From positions 170,036 to 234,035 of the forward strand of contig NZ_JAVHZV010000027.1 in assembly GCF_031119625.1 (NCBI RefSeq): DNA of 64,000 nucleotides, written 5' to 3'. Source of the DNA: Pseudomonas sp. G34. GTDB lineage: Bacteria; Pseudomonadota; Gammaproteobacteria; Pseudomonadales; Pseudomonadaceae. A program made the position numbers and the translations under genes. The notes beneath the pieces are model-generated. The model was not told the origin of the DNA. It worked only from the letters and a program-made list of their open reading frames with translations, and ran no database searches. Shown here piece after piece: positions 1-7,445 of the stretch (its first letter is position 1; each line of letters begins with the position of its first letter).

Positions 1-598
1 ACCGATCGCCGCGATCCGCAGCATGGTCATGGACATCGACTACGAGAACTGGCTGCGCCAGAACGCCTCCAGCGACAAGGTCGCCGAGGCGCGCATGGGC
101 AACGTGTGGTTCCTCGTCGATGCGCTGAAGAACACCCTCGACAAGGATGAGGAAGGCGACATGACCATCGAGGACGCCATCGGCAAGCTGGTCCTGCGCG
201 ACATGCTCGAGCGCCAGCAGGAAGAAGAAGAAGGCGCCGATGGCGTGCAGATGATGACCATGCACGCCTCCAAGGGCCTGGAGTTTCCGTCGGTGTACAT
301 CATCGGCTTCGAGGAGGAGATCCTGCCCCACCGCTCCAGCATCGAGTCCGACACCATCGAGGAAGAGCGGCGCCTGGCCTACGTGGGCATCACCCGCGCC
401 AAACGCAACCTGGCGCTGACCTTTGCCGCCAAGCGCAAGCAGTACGGCGAGATCATCGAATGCACGCCAAGCCGCTTCCTCGACGAATTGCCGCCGGAGG
501 ATCTGGTCTGGGAAGGCCAGGAGGAAGCGCCCGTGGAGGTCAAGGCCGCCCGCGGCAATGATGCCCTGGCCAGCATGCGGGCAATGCTCAAGCGCTGA
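1..598 (+). CDS. rep: ATP-dependent DNA helicase Rep, C-terminal part (5' end outside window)
   Basis: The reading frame is open from the left edge, so only about the last 199 residues of a superfamily 1A helicase are present. Two conserved motifs are visible: motif V around VQMMTMHASKGLEFP, and motif VI around EEERRLAYVGITRAKRNL, which carries the arginine finger. Rep is a 3'-5' helicase that clears proteins ahead of the replication fork and helps restart it. The choice of Rep over UvrD rests on the C-terminal sequence and on the neighbour xpt, which also lies near rep in P. aeruginosa as I recall. The stop is followed by a palindromic CCCGGGT repeat that may serve as its terminator. Confidence 0.88.
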   Translation, partial: PIAAIRSMVMDIDYENWLRQNASSDKVAEARMGNVWFLVDALKNTLDKDEEGDMTIEDAIGKLVLRDMLERQQEEEEGADGVQMMTMHASKGLEFPSVYIIGFEEEILPHRSSIESDTIEEERRLAYVGITRAKRNLALTFAAKRKQYGEIIECTPSRFLDELPPEDLVWEGQEEAPVEVKAARGNDALASMRAMLKR

Positions 599-614
599 CG
601 CCGCAAGACCCTAG

Positions 615-641
615 CCCGGGTCGAGCGCAGCGACACCCGGG
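615..641. repeat. Palindromic CCCGGGT...ACCCGGG dispersed repeat
   Basis: Seven-base arms CCCGGGT and ACCCGGG flank a loop containing GAGCGCAGCG. The same loop core recurs at 11207-11233 inside a GTAGC...GCTAC hairpin, so this looks like a dispersed family. It lies 17 bases after the rep stop and could end its transcript, but no clear U-tract follows. Confidence 0.5.
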
Positions 642-727
642 AATCACCCTGGCTATCGCACGGCTCAACCCAGGCTACGGACTGATGGCATGAGTTCTTC
701 GGGGGCAGAGTTGCCTGCGGGACGAAT

Positions 728-753
728 GTGGGAGCGGGCCATGCCCGCGAAGG
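728..753 (+). repeat. Single REP (repetitive extragenic palindrome) unit
   Basis: The sequence begins GTGGGAGCGGGCCATGCCCG, the typical Pseudomonas REP core with its internal GGGC-ATGCCC palindrome. Unlike the other REPs in this window it has no inverted partner nearby. Confidence 0.7.
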
Positions 754-987
754 GCGATGGAACGTGCGGCGCAGGTCTCGATGATTCAATCCGGTCACAG
801 GCTTATGCTGATCTGGGCGATTTATCGCGGGCTACGCGCCTCAGCCGCCGACACCCCGAAACCGGTTTTCGCCGCGCCTGCTCGCGACGGGCACCTGCGT
901 AACATTTCGTAGTCAGAGTGAAGGTCCGGCCACCGAGGCCGGGCATTCCGTTCTCCGTGAAGCTCCTTTGCAAAGAGGCCCGGCACC

Positions 988-1470
988 ATGCGCACGCTCA
1001 CTCTCGACCTCGATACCCTGACCCAGTTGATCAACGGTCGCGAAACCCTCGAGCACTGGCTCGACATGGAAGCCGGCACGCTGCTGAGCCTGTCGCCGGA
1101 CGATCAGGGCAGCGACGAGCGCCAGCAGATCCAGCTCAACCCGGATCGTTACACCGCCGTGCCGAATCTCGATGTGGCGCAGCACGTGGCCATGCGCGAG
1201 TCCTTTCTGTTCACGCTGAACGACCTCAATGCCCACCCGCTGCTCAGCGCCGCGCTGACCGGCCGCAAGCCGCTGCGCGCCTTCGATTACGAGATCGATT
1301 ACTTTCCGACCCTGCGCCAGCAGTGGCACGACTACGAGCAGAAGCAGCTGCGCGAATACGCCCTCAACTGGCTGTTCGAACTGGGCCTGGAGCCCGCGCC
1401 GGACAAGCTGCCCCTGGATACGCGCGGGATTCCCAAGGATATTTTGCGCCGGCTGATCAAAAGCGCCTGA
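988..1470 (+). CDS. UPF0158 family protein
   Basis: This 160-residue protein of unknown function resembles the UPF0158 family. The strongest sign is the segment GRKPLRAFDYEIDYFPT followed by an aromatic/acidic stretch and LNWLFELGLEP, like the family's GRKPFRRF...W...WL.ELGI.P pattern. It has no signal peptide or membrane segment and is predicted cytoplasmic. The N-terminal half contains alternating hydrophobic strands. It sits alone between rep and xpt in the same direction, 117 bases before the xpt start. No catalytic motif is apparent, so no function is proposed. Confidence 0.75.
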   Translation: MRTLTLDLDTLTQLINGRETLEHWLDMEAGTLLSLSPDDQGSDERQQIQLNPDRYTAVPNLDVAQHVAMRESFLFTLNDLNAHPLLSAALTGRKPLRAFDYEIDYFPTLRQQWHDYEQKQLREYALNWLFELGLEPAPDKLPLDTRGIPKDILRRLIKSA

Positions 1471-1587
1471 GCGCTGCGTTTGTACCTGCAATGGATGAGC
1501 GGAGCGCTGCGCGTACGGTTTCGCTACAAATGAACGGCATTTTGAGGGAAAATCCGCTGCTTTGCTCTTGAGCCCAGAGGATCGATC

Positions 1588-2160
1588 GTGGAGTCGTTGA
1601 AACAGAAGATATGCAGTGAAGGTACCGTCCTCTCCGAGCAGGTGCTCAAGGTCGACGCCTTTCTGAATCACCAGATCGACCCACAGTTGATGAAGGAGAT
1701 CGGCCACGAGTTCGCCGAGCGGTTCAAAGGTCAGGGCATCACCAAGATCGTCACCATCGAGGCCTCGGGCATCGCACCGGCGGTGATGGCCGGTCTGGAA
1801 CTGGGCGTGCCGGTGATCTTCGCCCGCAAGTACCAGTCGCTGACCCTCACCGACAACCTGTACATCTCCAAGGTGTTCTCGTTCACCAAGCAGACCGAGA
1901 GCACCCTGGCGATTTCCTCCAAGCACCTGAACGCCAATGATCACGTCTTGCTGGTCGACGACTTCCTGGCCAACGGCCACGCTGCCAAGGCACTGATCGA
2001 CCTGGTCGGCCAGGCCGGTGCGAGCATCGCCGGCATCGGCGTGGTGATCGAGAAGTCGTTCCAGAGCGGCCGCGCTGCGCTGGACGCCGCGGGTTATCGG
2101 ATCGAATCCCTGGCGCGTATCCAGTCCCTGGCCGGCGGCCAGGTCACCTTTCTCGAGTAG
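1588..2160 (+). CDS. xpt: Xanthine phosphoribosyltransferase
   Basis: A 190-residue type I phosphoribosyltransferase that converts xanthine and PRPP to XMP in purine salvage. The PRPP-binding signature VLLVDDFLANGHA lies at residues 120-132, and the N-terminal KVDAFLNHQIDP is typical of Xpt. The start is GTG, chosen because AGAGGA lies about eight bases upstream. No purine riboswitch is visible in the 117-base leader, unlike in Bacillus. Its 3' end overlaps the convergent acetyl-CoA hydrolase gene by 17 bases. Confidence 0.93.
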   Translation: MESLKQKICSEGTVLSEQVLKVDAFLNHQIDPQLMKEIGHEFAERFKGQGITKIVTIEASGIAPAVMAGLELGVPVIFARKYQSLTLTDNLYISKVFSFTKQTESTLAISSKHLNANDHVLLVDDFLANGHAAKALIDLVGQAGASIAGIGVVIEKSFQSGRAALDAAGYRIESLARIQSLAGGQVTFLE

Positions 2161-4276
2161 CCTGCAGCCCGGCCAGCACCAGCCGTTGGTACAGCTCCTC
2201 GCGCAGACCGTCGGGCCGCTCCAGGCCCATGCGCTGCAGGGCAGCGGGAAACGCCTCGGCAGGCGGCGCATCGATCGCCGCCTTGCCCAGCTCCAGCACT
2301 TCGCTCAGGCGGAACTTGCCCTTCAGCCAAGTCAGCGCCCGCAACAGCGCCTGCTCCTCGTCAGTGAAGTCGCTGCCCAGCGGGTACTCGCCGAACATCG
2401 CCCGATGCCGCCCGGCAATCTGCTCCAGGCGTTCGGGGGTGTTGTCGGTGTAGCGCGCTTCGAGGCGAAAATCCTCCGTCAGCTTGCCGGCGGCGATGGC
2501 CTGCTGCATCAGCTCTTGCTGGAAGCGTGAATCGGCGACCGCGAGCAGCGCCTCGACCACCTGGGAATCGGTCTTGCCGCGCAGGTCGGCGATACCGTAT
2601 TCGGTGATCACCACATCGCGCAGATGACGGGGAATGGTCACGTGACCATATTCCCAGACGATATTGGAGCTGACCTCGCCCGCCGATTCGCGCCAGCTGC
2701 GCAGCAGCAGGATCGAGCGGCCGCCAGGCAGCGCATGGCCCTGGGCGACGAAATTGTACTGCCCGCCCACACCGCTGAGCACCCGGCCATCTTCCAGCTG
2801 GTCGGCCACCGCCGCGCCGAGCAGGGTGACGGTGAACGCGCTGTTGATGAAGCGCGCGTCGACGCGCTGCAGGCGCTTGAGCTCTTCCTGGCCGTACAGC
2901 TCGTTGATGAAGCCGATGCCGGTCATGCCGAAGCGATTGCGCTGCTCCGGGGGCATGGCGTTGAGGCGCGCGTAGAACGACTGCGGCCCGAGAAAGAAGC
3001 CGCCATGCACCACCACGCCATGGGCAGCGGGCGTCAGGTAATCGCCCAGGGCCGCCTGGCTGAGCGGATCGGAGAGGTCGGTCGAGCACTGCTGGTCGGT
3101 CGGCAGCAGCAGGTTCTCGCCCTGCATCTTGAGGTTGGCGTCGAGCAGCCCGCCCTCCTGCATCCAGGCCAGCGCGGCTTCATCCAGGCGCGCCGACAGG
3201 CCGGCGTCGAGCATCGCCTGCACGCTGCGCGGCTGGCCGCTGGCATCCAGCGCGCCGGCACTGGCCAGGCGCTGCACGCGCACGTCCGGGTAGACGACAC
3301 GGCGAATCACCCCCGCCTCGGCCAGATCCAGCAGGCCATTGACGAACATCTCGCTGCAGCCGTACAGCCCGGTCCGAAAAGCCTCCAGGTCACCCAGCTG
3401 GGTGCTCAGCGGATGCACCTGACCGCTCTGCAGGTCATCGAGCACGCCACGGTACGCCGGGTTGTCGCGATGCCGCTGCAATAGCGCGGCGCTGACCGCA
3501 TCACCCATGGCGCCGATGCCGATCTGCAAGCTGCCGCCGTCGCGCACCAGGGTGCTGGCATGCAGGCCGATGCAGTGATCCTGCACCGTGACCGGCATGT
3601 TCGGCGTGGAAAACAAGGTGGTGGCTTCGGTTTCCTGCAGCTGGATATCGAAGACCTCGCGGCCGAGTTCGGCGTCGCCGGCCATATACGGCAGTGCCTC
3701 GTGCACCTGGGCCAGGCAGAGAATGGTTTCGCCGCGAGCGCGCCGCTCCTGCAGCATCGGCAGCAGGTCGAGGGTGATATCCGGGTTGCAGCTGAGGCTG
3801 AAATGCTGGGGCCGCGCGGAGTCGACCGCGACCAGCTGGGCCACCACGTTGACGCCCTTGGCGTTCAGGTCGCGGGCCGCATGGCTGTAGTTGCTGCTGG
3901 TGTAGTCCTGCTGGGTCGGCGCACTGTCGAGCAGGCTGCCGGGCTGAAGGAAGAACTGCTCGACCCGCACGTTGGCCGGCAACTGATCGGCCTGCAGGTC
4001 GGCAAGAAAATCCAGTTCGAGGTAGTCGCCGTAGATCCGCTCGACGAAGGGCTCGAGAAAGCGCCGCTGCAATTCCTGTCCGGCCTGGGGCCGACCCAGG
4101 CACAGCGCCGTGTAGATGGTCAGCTGCCGCTCGGGCAGCTCGCGCAGCCGCGCATACAGCGCGTTGACCCAGCGATTGGGCTTGCCCAGACCAAGGGGCA
4201 GACCGAGGCGAATCGGCCCGTCGATTGCTTCCAGCACGTGGTCGACAGCTTGCTCGAGGGTACGGGATTGGGGCAT
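2144..4276 (-). CDS. Acetyl-CoA hydrolase/transferase family protein
   Basis: This 710-residue protein has the acetyl-CoA hydrolase/CoA-transferase fold. Features seen are the N-terminal CoA-transferase-like segment, a central GSLQIGIGAMGDAVSAAL, and a C-terminal half with GIGFINELYGQEELKRLQ and the conserved TEYGIADLRGKTDSQV, where family I CoA enzymes are typically most conserved. It is longer than the roughly 500 residues of classic succinyl-CoA:acetate transferases because of an extra C-terminal region. A frame open for 30 further codons exists upstream, but MPQSRTLEQ is the better start by similarity to family N-termini. The substrate cannot be set from sequence. It converges with xpt and lies downstream of cytochrome c5, separated by a terminator. 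Confidence 0.82.
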   Translation of the reverse strand: MPQSRTLEQAVDHVLEAIDGPIRLGLPLGLGKPNRWVNALYARLRELPERQLTIYTALCLGRPQAGQELQRRFLEPFVERIYGDYLELDFLADLQADQLPANVRVEQFFLQPGSLLDSAPTQQDYTSSNYSHAARDLNAKGVNVVAQLVAVDSARPQHFSLSCNPDITLDLLPMLQERRARGETILCLAQVHEALPYMAGDAELGREVFDIQLQETEATTLFSTPNMPVTVQDHCIGLHASTLVRDGGSLQIGIGAMGDAVSAALLQRHRDNPAYRGVLDDLQSGQVHPLSTQLGDLEAFRTGLYGCSEMFVNGLLDLAEAGVIRRVVYPDVRVQRLASAGALDASGQPRSVQAMLDAGLSARLDEAALAWMQEGGLLDANLKMQGENLLLPTDQQCSTDLSDPLSQAALGDYLTPAAHGVVVHGGFFLGPQSFYARLNAMPPEQRNRFGMTGIGFINELYGQEELKRLQRVDARFINSAFTVTLLGAAVADQLEDGRVLSGVGGQYNFVAQGHALPGGRSILLLRSWRESAGEVSSNIVWEYGHVTIPRHLRDVVITEYGIADLRGKTDSQVVEALLAVADSRFQQELMQQAIAAGKLTEDFRLEARYTDNTPERLEQIAGRHRAMFGEYPLGSDFTDEEQALLRALTWLKGKFRLSEVLELGKAAIDAPPAEAFPAALQRMGLERPDGLREELYQRLVLAGLQATRER

Positions 4277-4360
4277 GCGGTTCTCCAGGCCAACGGTCGG
4301 GATCGTTCCCGTTGGACTCCCCCGCTGCGCTTTTTGCTGCATGTTGTCATCACCCTGAAA

Positions 4361-4386
4361 CAACAAAGCCGCCTCTCGGCGGCTCT
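4361..4386 (-). terminator. Intrinsic terminator of cycB
   Basis: On the minus strand a 7-base stem AGCCGCC/GGCGGCT with a short loop is followed by a T-rich run. It lies 22 bases after the cytochrome c5 stop. Confidence 0.7.
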
Positions 4387-4408
4387 GGCGGGCGTAGACA
4401 ACGCTGCT

Positions 4409-4822
4409 CTACAGGCCGGACATCTTCTGGATGGCGGCGCGCAATTCGTCGTCCGAGCAATCACCGCAGGTGCCCTTGGGCGGCATGGCGTTGATGCCGT
4501 TGATCGCCGCCGCGAGGATGCCGTCCAGGCCGCCCTGGTGGTCGGCACGTTCCTTCCAGGCCGCCGTGTCGCCGATCTTCGGCGCACCCAGCAGGCCGCT
4601 GGTGTGGCAGGCCGTGCAATGCCTGGCAATGATGTCGTCGGCGCTGCGGGCGGCCCCCGCGGCGGCGGTCGCCACGGTTTCGACGCCCTGGCATTGCTGC
4701 CCGGCGATGCACACCTGGCCGACGGGTTTGATCCGCTCGGCAATCGCTTCGTCGTTGTTCGCCTGGGCGGTCACGGCCCATAGCGCCAGGGCGATGGCCG
4801 GCGCTAGCAGCATGCTTCTCAT
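4409..4822 (-). CDS. cycB: Cytochrome c5 family protein
   Basis: A small secreted c-type cytochrome of 137 residues. It has a Sec signal peptide ending near VTAQA, one heme site CTACH, a downstream AMPPKG segment supplying the axial methionine, and a cysteine pair in TCGDC matching the disulfide of Pseudomonas cytochrome c5. It carries electrons in the periplasm, probably to terminal oxidases. The ATG start was chosen. A GTG nine bases upstream is also possible and would add MNP. It is flanked by a terminator and the divergent-free pauR region. Confidence 0.88.
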   Translation of the reverse strand: MRSMLLAPAIALALWAVTAQANNDEAIAERIKPVGQVCIAGQQCQGVETVATAAAGAARSADDIIARHCTACHTSGLLGAPKIGDTAAWKERADHQGGLDGILAAAINGINAMPPKGTCGDCSDDELRAAIQKMSGL

Positions 4823-4969
4823 TGGGTTCACTCAGATGCCCTCATGGGTGGCTAATCACGCTCGCGGCCAGGGTTTCGCAAGCCGGCAAAGTATACCGAC
4901 TGGCCTGGGCGGCGGGATGCGTGACCCCATGACGCAGATCAACGACGACGCAGATTGCCGGGCGTGAAC

Positions 4970-5518
4970 CTAGAAGTTGGCGGGCGTGGTGGCACTGATC
5001 AACCGCGCCGGCTGATCGAACGGATTGCGGAAACGGTGCGGCCGGCTGCTTTCGAAGTAGTAGCTGTCGCCACTTTCGAGGATGAACACCTCGTCACCGA
5101 CGGTCAGCTCCAGGCGCCCTTCGACCAGCATGCCGGTCTCCTCGCCCTCGTGGGCGTACATCTCCAGGCCGGTGTCGCTGTGCGGCGGGTAGGTTTCATC
5201 GAGAAAGGAGATGGCCCGGCTGGGGTGCGCCTTGCCGATCAGCTTCATGGTGATCGCACCGCTGTGGATATCGGTGAGCTCACTGGCGCGGTAGACCACC
5301 TGCACCTGGTTGTCCTGCTCGGCTTCCAGGGAGAAGAATTCCACCAGCGACATGGGAATCCCGGCCAGCACCTTCTTCAGCGAGCTGATCGACGGGCTCA
5401 CGCTGTTCTTCTCGATCATCGAGATGGTGCTGTTGGTAACCCCTGCCCGCTTGGCGAGTTCGCGCTGGGAAAGCCCTTTTTGCTTGCGGATCGATTGCAG
5501 GCGAAGACCGACGTCCAA
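4970..5518 (-). CDS. pauR: XRE-cupin transcriptional regulator, PauR/PuuR type
   Basis: This 182-residue regulator has an N-terminal XRE helix-turn-helix (about residues 7-61, LSQRELAKRAGVTNSTISMIE) and a C-terminal cupin sensor (about 105-178, with EMYAHEGEETGMLVEGRLEL and SYYFESSRPHRF). The architecture and position beside cycB and dadX match PauR (PA5301), a repressor of polyamine catabolism genes in P. aeruginosa. The start is TTG, preceded by GGGGG about eight bases upstream. Supporting context: PauB-like and KauB-like enzymes occur within 12 kb. The inverted repeat AGTGTTC...GAACACT just upstream may be an operator. Confidence 0.86.
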   Translation of the reverse strand: MDVGLRLQSIRKQKGLSQRELAKRAGVTNSTISMIEKNSVSPSISSLKKVLAGIPMSLVEFFSLEAEQDNQVQVVYRASELTDIHSGAITMKLIGKAHPSRAISFLDETYPPHSDTGLEMYAHEGEETGMLVEGRLELTVGDEVFILESGDSYYFESSRPHRFRNPFDQPARLISATTPANF

Positions 5519-5567
5519 TGTTGGATACCCCCAGTGAAGCCATGAAAAGTGGTCTTATCATGGCGAC

Positions 5568-5598
5568 AGTGTTCAGTATTTACAACAGCCCGAACACT
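5568..5598. promoter_or_regulatory. Inverted repeat AGTGTTC-N17-GAACACT upstream of pauR
   Basis: Perfect 7-base arms lie 50-80 bases before the pauR start codon, where a repressor operator would be expected. Autoregulation by PauR is an inference only. Confidence 0.3.
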
Positions 5599-5651
5599 TG
5601 GGGTCGTATCCCGCTCAGAACCTGTTGATGATCTTCATGGGCATGAGGCGG

Positions 5652-5669
5652 CAGCTACAAGGTAGAAGC
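5652..5669 (-). repeat. REP-associated 18-bp motif, copy 1
   Basis: Reads GCTTCTACCTTGTAGCTG on the minus strand. It lies 18 bases outside the REP pair at 5688-5751 and points away from it, as does the copy near 34088. Confidence 0.55.
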
Positions 5670-5687
5670 AGCCGTCACTGTTCCAGT

Positions 5688-5751
5688 GTGGGAGCGGGTG
5701 GGGACGCCTAGTCCATGCCCGCGAAAAATCACGGGCATGGCCCGTTCCCAC
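5688..5751. repeat. REP pair (inverted doublet)
   Basis: Two REP units face each other: GTGGGAGCGGG at the left end and the inverse ending CCCGTTCCCAC at the right. The left unit carries an extra GGGGACGCCTAGTCC segment, also seen at 39012. Such doublets are typical Pseudomonas extragenic elements. Confidence 0.85.
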
Positions 5752-5827
5752 GGGATAGGGGAACGGCCGCTTCTGCCACTAGCTGCCAAAATCGACGAAC
5801 CTGGGCTGAACGATCATGAGCAGCCGC

Positions 5828-6901
5828 TCAGGCTTCGCTGTAGATCAGCGGCACCCGCCGCACATTACAAAACAACTGGTAGGGAATGCTGCCGGCGGCC
5901 ATGGCGACATCGCTGGCCAGCACGCCGCGGCCCCAGAACTCGACGCGGCTGCCCAGGCCGGCGCCCGGCAGATCGCTGAGGTCGACGGTGAGCATGTCCA
6001 TGGAAACACGGCCGATGATGCGCGACGGCTGGCCGTCGATCAGCACCGGCGTGCCGGTCGGCGCATGGCGCGGGTAACCGTCGGCATAGCCCATGGCGAC
6101 CACGCCGACCCGCGTAGGGCGCTCGCTGACGAAGCGCGCGCCGTAGCCGACCGGCTCGCCGGCCGGCAAATCACGCACGCTGATGACCTTGGACTCCAGG
6201 GTCATCACCGGCTGCAACCGCGCGGCGACTTCCTGAGCCTGCTCGAACGGCGTGGCACCGTAGAGCATGATGCCGGGGCGCGACCAGTCGCTGGGGATGC
6301 TCGGCCAGCCCAGCAGCGCCGGCGAATTGCGCAGGCTGATCTCGGCGGCCAGGCCGTCGCGGGCCTGCTGGAACACCGCCAGCTGCTCATCGCTGCGCGG
6401 GCAATCGAGTTCGTCGGCGCGGGAGAAGTGGCTCATCAGCACGATCTTCGCCACCTTGCCGCTGGCCAGCAGGCGCCGGTAGGCGGCCTGGTAATCGGCC
6501 GGGTGGAAGCCGACCCGGTGCATGCCGCTGTCGAGCTTGAGCCAGACATTCAGCGGGCGCTTCAGCGCTGCCTGTTCGATGGCCTCGAGCTGCCACTGGG
6601 CATGCACCACTGTCCACAGGTCATGCTGCTCGATCAGCGCCAGTTCGCTGGCCTCGAAAAAGCCTTCGAGCAGCAGGATCGGCGCGCCGATGCCCGCCGC
6701 ACGTAGTTGCAGGGCCTCTTCAATACAAGCCACCGCGAAACCATCGGCCTTATCCTCCAGCGCCTGGGCGCAACGCACTGCGCCATGCCCGTAGGCATCG
6801 GCCTTGACCACCGCCAGCGCACGGGCGCCAGCCAGCTCACGGGCCAGTTGGTAGTTGTGACGCAGGGCTTGCAGATCGATCAGGGCACGGGCGGGACGCA
6901 T
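5828..6901 (-). CDS. dadX: Catabolic alanine racemase
   Basis: A 357-residue PLP enzyme interconverting L- and D-alanine. The PLP lysine is K33 in VVKADAYGHG. The C-terminal domain shows GYGARFVSERPTRVGVVAMGYADGYPR, which supplies the second catalytic tyrosine region. Length fits DadX/Alr. Its place downstream of dadA and ridA in the same direction points to the catabolic isozyme DadX, which makes D-alanine for DadA, rather than the biosynthetic Alr. A REP pair separates it from ridA and may modulate relative expression. Confidence 0.92.
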   Translation of the reverse strand: MRPARALIDLQALRHNYQLARELAGARALAVVKADAYGHGAVRCAQALEDKADGFAVACIEEALQLRAAGIGAPILLLEGFFEASELALIEQHDLWTVVHAQWQLEAIEQAALKRPLNVWLKLDSGMHRVGFHPADYQAAYRRLLASGKVAKIVLMSHFSRADELDCPRSDEQLAVFQQARDGLAAEISLRNSPALLGWPSIPSDWSRPGIMLYGATPFEQAQEVAARLQPVMTLESKVISVRDLPAGEPVGYGARFVSERPTRVGVVAMGYADGYPRHAPTGTPVLIDGQPSRIIGRVSMDMLTVDLSDLPGAGLGSRVEFWGRGVLASDVAMAAGSIPYQLFCNVRRVPLIYSEA

Positions 6902-6962
6902 GGTTATCTCGAAGGGCGTAAGAAGACATACAACAGTTGAGGCGCTAGACAGAGTTCTATCT

Positions 6963-7025
6963 GTGGAAGCGGGCGGGGCCGCCTAGGCCATGCCCGCGAT
7001 TTTCGCGGGCATGGCCCGCTCCCAC
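6963..7025. repeat. REP pair between ridA and dadX
   Basis: Inverted doublet from GTGGAAGCGGGC to GCCCGCTCCCAC with the internal GGGGCCGCCTAGGCC insert. It sits inside the presumed dadA-ridA-dadX transcript, so it may act as an mRNA stabiliser or partial terminator. Confidence 0.83.
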
Positions 7026-7094
7026 AAAAGCGAACCGAGTTACGCTCAAGCCTTGATGACAGCCGGACAATCTCAGAGGGTCGCTAGCTAACCA

Positions 7095-7445
7095 TTAAGG
7101 CAGCGCCGCGATCACCGTCATTTCCACCAGCACATCCGGCGAATACAGCTTGGCTTCGACACAGGCACGGGCCGGCGACTGGCCAGCCGGCACCCAGGCA
7201 TCCCAGACCTTGTTCAGGCCCTCGCGATCATCGATATCCTTGAGGAAGATGGTGATCGACAGGATGCGCGTCTTGTCGGTGCCGGCCTCGGCCAGGAAGG
7301 CGTCGATGCTGTCCAGGGTCGCTTTGGTCTGCGCCTCGATGCCTTCGCTGTGTTTTTCATCCAGCTGGCCAGCCAGGTAGACGGTGCCGTTGTGAATGAC
7401 GATTTCGCTCAGGCGCGGCTCAGTTCGCAGGCGCTGTATGGACAT
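7095..7445 (-). CDS. ridA: RidA/YjgF family enamine/imine deaminase
   Basis: A 116-residue Rid-family protein. Members hydrolyse reactive 2-aminoacrylate or imino acids released by PLP enzymes and amino acid oxidases. The conserved arginine in SPARACVEAKLY and the C-terminal glutamate in VLVEMTVIA are present. Its start lies inside the dadA 3' end (26-base overlap) with AAGGAG spaced well, so translation is probably coupled to dadA. Pairing with an imine-producing dehydrogenase fits the known role of this family. It is a paralogue-type sequence rather than the housekeeping RidA, since the N-terminus SIQRLRTEPRLSEIVIHNG is unlike IxTxxAPAAIGPYSQA. Confidence 0.86.
   Translation of the reverse strand: MSIQRLRTEPRLSEIVIHNGTVYLAGQLDEKHSEGIEAQTKATLDSIDAFLAEAGTDKTRILSITIFLKDIDDREGLNKVWDAWVPAGQSPARACVEAKLYSPDVLVEMTVIAALP

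Larger units (their letters stand above)
599..987. other. Gene-free stretch with palindromic repeat and a single REP unit
   Basis: No credible gene lies between rep and the UPF0158 gene. The stretch holds the palindrome CCCGGGT-N13-ACCCGGG at 615-641, one unpaired REP-type unit at 728-753, and a run of repeat-like text around 820-900. Small open frames here have no ribosome binding site and no recognisable product. Confidence 0.6.
5519..5827. other. Gene-free stretch upstream of pauR with REP pair
   Basis: The pauR leader lies at its left end and the 3' flank of the alanine racemase at its right end. It contains the inverted repeat at 5568-5598, the 18-bp motif at 5652-5669, and a REP pair at 5688-5751. 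No coding frame is credible. Confidence 0.6.

Noticed and set aside
1471..1587. Purine riboswitch before xpt
   Set aside because: The leader lacks the conserved purine aptamer junction and loop sequences.
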